A stretch of DNA of 64,000 bases from Schoenoplectus triqueter. Taxonomy: Eukaryota > Streptophyta > Magnoliopsida > Poales > Cyperaceae. Under the pieces are notes generated by a model. The model worked only from the letters and a program-made list of their open reading frames with translations. It was not told the DNA's origin and ran no database searches. Location: NCBI GenBank assembly GCA_964058805.1, contig CAXKVV010000142.1:372001-436000 (forward strand), read 5' to 3'. This document shows positions 62,281 through 64,000 of the stretch, in pieces. Each line of letters opens with the position of its first letter. The stretch's first letter is position 1. Position numbers and translations under genes: made by a program.

Positions 62281-63646
62281 CTTGTAATCAGATTGTTGAT
62301 TACTGAGCTATTTCATGAAACAACAGGCCAAAGGCATGCATTCAAATTTACTTATATAACACCTGAAACCCATTATAACACAAAATCATCGAGAATTAAC
62401 TAAATAAAACAGAGAAAGTTTACCAATGACTCAACTAAATTCTAGAAAGCTCCTATTCTTCTACTGAAAACCTAGTAATAGGGCATCCACTGGTGAACAG
62501 AGACCGTATGACAGGTTCTCCAATTGTACTGTTTCTGATGTACCGTACTTAAAATTAGACCTACTACCATACAAATCAATACAACTTAGTACCTTCGAAA
62601 CACCACGATCCGAGAATTGACCGAAAACCCGAAACGGTTAAATCGAGGATGGAGAGAACCAGCAACTCGGCGGGTTGACTACTCCGACTCACCGTCCGTC
62701 CAAGTCACGCCGATTTGTTGAAAGATGGATGCGAGGGATGAGAGATTTGGGGGTGGCATGCTAATTAAAACGATAATAAAAATAAAAATAAAATGGGTTT
62801 GTCGCGGTGGGATCCGAATTTCCGATCGCTTATATCGGCTGCCAAGGGAGCAAAAATAGGGAGCTGCTATATTGGGCCTTTTTTCTTTTGAGTTTTGTTG
62901 GGCCGTTACTTTTTTTTCTATTTAGCTGGGTTATTGTTTTTGGATTAGAATTTGTTGAGGGCCTCAATATCCTCCAAAGTGACTGGATCTGCCTCGCCTC
63001 GCCTCGCTAATGGTGTGTATCTATGGAGAGTCTCCTCCTCTCTCCTCTCCCCTCATCCATTCACATCTCTCTCCACTCCAATTGCCTCTCCTTGGCTAGC
63101 TGTCAAGCCTCTCATTGCCAATAAACTTCAATCAACAATGTGCCGTGCAGGAACCAACAAGCGGTGATCCATTGTGCACCAAGTGAAAGCACTTCGGGAA
63201 CCAAATCAGTGTGGCAAAATCATTTTGTATTTTGCCACCTGGTGGTCATTTATTTACAATAATTTAGTGCTTAATGTTTTTCCATTTCCATGGTTCAATG
63301 CCACACTTGCACTAGCTGCAGGCTCTCTCGGGCACACACTTCTCTCTTTCTCAGACTAGGTTGTAATCTGCTTTTTGATTAAACTGATTTCTATAATTTG
63401 CTTTTGAATCTACTGAATTTAGGGACTAACTATTACTTACATTAATTTCGAGTCAGAGCTGTTATGTTGATTTAGAAAGCTCTCAGTGTCTTGGTTTTGT
63501 TTATACATCACAATGAAGTGAAATTGGTTCATAAAAAGCCTTAATCATTTCATTAAATTAATCAATGTTCATTTAGGCTTATTTGGGGCTCTAATTTGCA
63601 TGAAATAAGGGCATTTCCTTACTGTTGATGTTACAAATAATTTTAG
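62281..63646. other. HAC leader and promoter region, and spacer
   Basis: A strong donor GACG|GTGAGT on the minus strand at 62692 and an acceptor-like AAATAG near 62320 suggest a HAC leader exon at about 62693–62760 and a leader intron. From 62800 rightward no coding region is supported until 63647. Confidence 0.45.
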
Positions 63647-63906
63647 ATACCGAAGGAGAACAAAGATAAGAAGGATACGGAATTTAATGAAAGGTTCATA
63701 CATCGTAAGGCTTTTTATTCATTTTTTATGTTGTTCTATTATTTTCATTTATCATCACTGAGTTGACCTATACATGATGCTGATATGGTATCCTTATTCA
63801 TTTTAATATATCAGGACCTCCAAAAGCACTTGATGATGATGAAACTGAATTTTTGAATAAACTTGAACAGATTTCTCTCCTTGCTGATTTCTTTGCAAAA
63901 ATTTGA
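63647..63906 (+). pseudogene. FAM192A/PSME3IP1 (NIP30)-like gene fragment
   Basis: Two segments with family sequence: 63647–63704 (PKENKDKKDTEFNERFIH) and 63815–63906 (PPKALDDDETEFLNKLE). They are joined by a GT–AG intron that splits an Arg codon correctly. They match the middle of the FAM192A N-terminal domain, found in proteins that bind the proteasome activator PA28-gamma in animals and in the splicing-related yeast Fyv6. The usual first exon with LRLMNFVS-like sequence is not visible upstream. The frame ends in a TGA 11 codons after KLE, far short of the normal length. It is probably a truncated copy, though further exons beyond 64000 cannot be excluded. Confidence 0.6.
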
Positions 63907-64000
63907 TAATAGAAATTATAGCCCTTGAAATAAATGAGTGGAAATATGTTTCTAGACCACATGTTTCTAAACTGTATTGAGCATAATTTATGTATGTACC

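Noticed and set aside
62807..63359. Small plus-strand open frames right of the HAC start
   Set aside because: Composition is leader-like, with CT-rich runs; no family features or coherent exon structure.

Overview
This window is nuclear DNA from a flowering plant, most likely a eudicot. The evidence is spliced genes with GT–AG introns, AT-rich spacers and plant-specific families: a receptor-like LRR protein, a pectin methylesterase, an NPH3/RPT2-like BTB protein, a HAC-type p300/CBP acetyltransferase and a Ty1/copia retrotransposon. I cannot name the species. Exon structures were worked out by eye from splice signals, reading phase and family knowledge. In every complete gene model the exon lengths sum to an intact frame.

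Layout. Plus-strand EF-2 (543–4830, 843 aa). Minus-strand RBM42-like RNA-binding protein (5866–7997, six exons, 248 aa). Minus-strand intronless LRR receptor-like protein (9403–12273). Minus-strand pectinesterase (16771–18467, five exons, 353 aa). From 20918 to 26063 lies a complete but dead copia element on the minus strand, with 290-bp LTRs and a 5-bp target duplication. From 27622 to 28916 lies a hAT-like element split by a 662-bp solo LTR. Minus-strand 29368–31855 encodes a small protein with a p300-type TAZ zinc finger and a hydrophobic C-terminus. Plus-strand 36623–39628 is a four-exon NPH3/RPT2-like gene (602 aa). Minus-strand 41403–45782 is a broken partial copy of the HAC gene whose apparently intact parent lies at 52641–62280 (15 coding exons, 1776 aa). 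At the right edge is a fragment of a FAM192A/PSME3IP1 (NIP30)-like gene.

The genes do not form a pathway. They are ordinary housekeeping, defence, cell-wall, light-signalling and chromatin genes separated by transposon-rich spacers. The linked part is the HAC family. One full gene, one decayed duplicate of its 3' half, and one small gene built around a TAZ2-type exon of the same length and phase lie within 33 kb.

The spacers hold several foldback MITEs and tandem duplications. They also hold a family of very short retroposon-like insertions (about 45–63 bp, four copies), three of which have clear target-site duplications of 12–18 bp. I consider the small TAZ protein and these micro-insertions the most interesting items.
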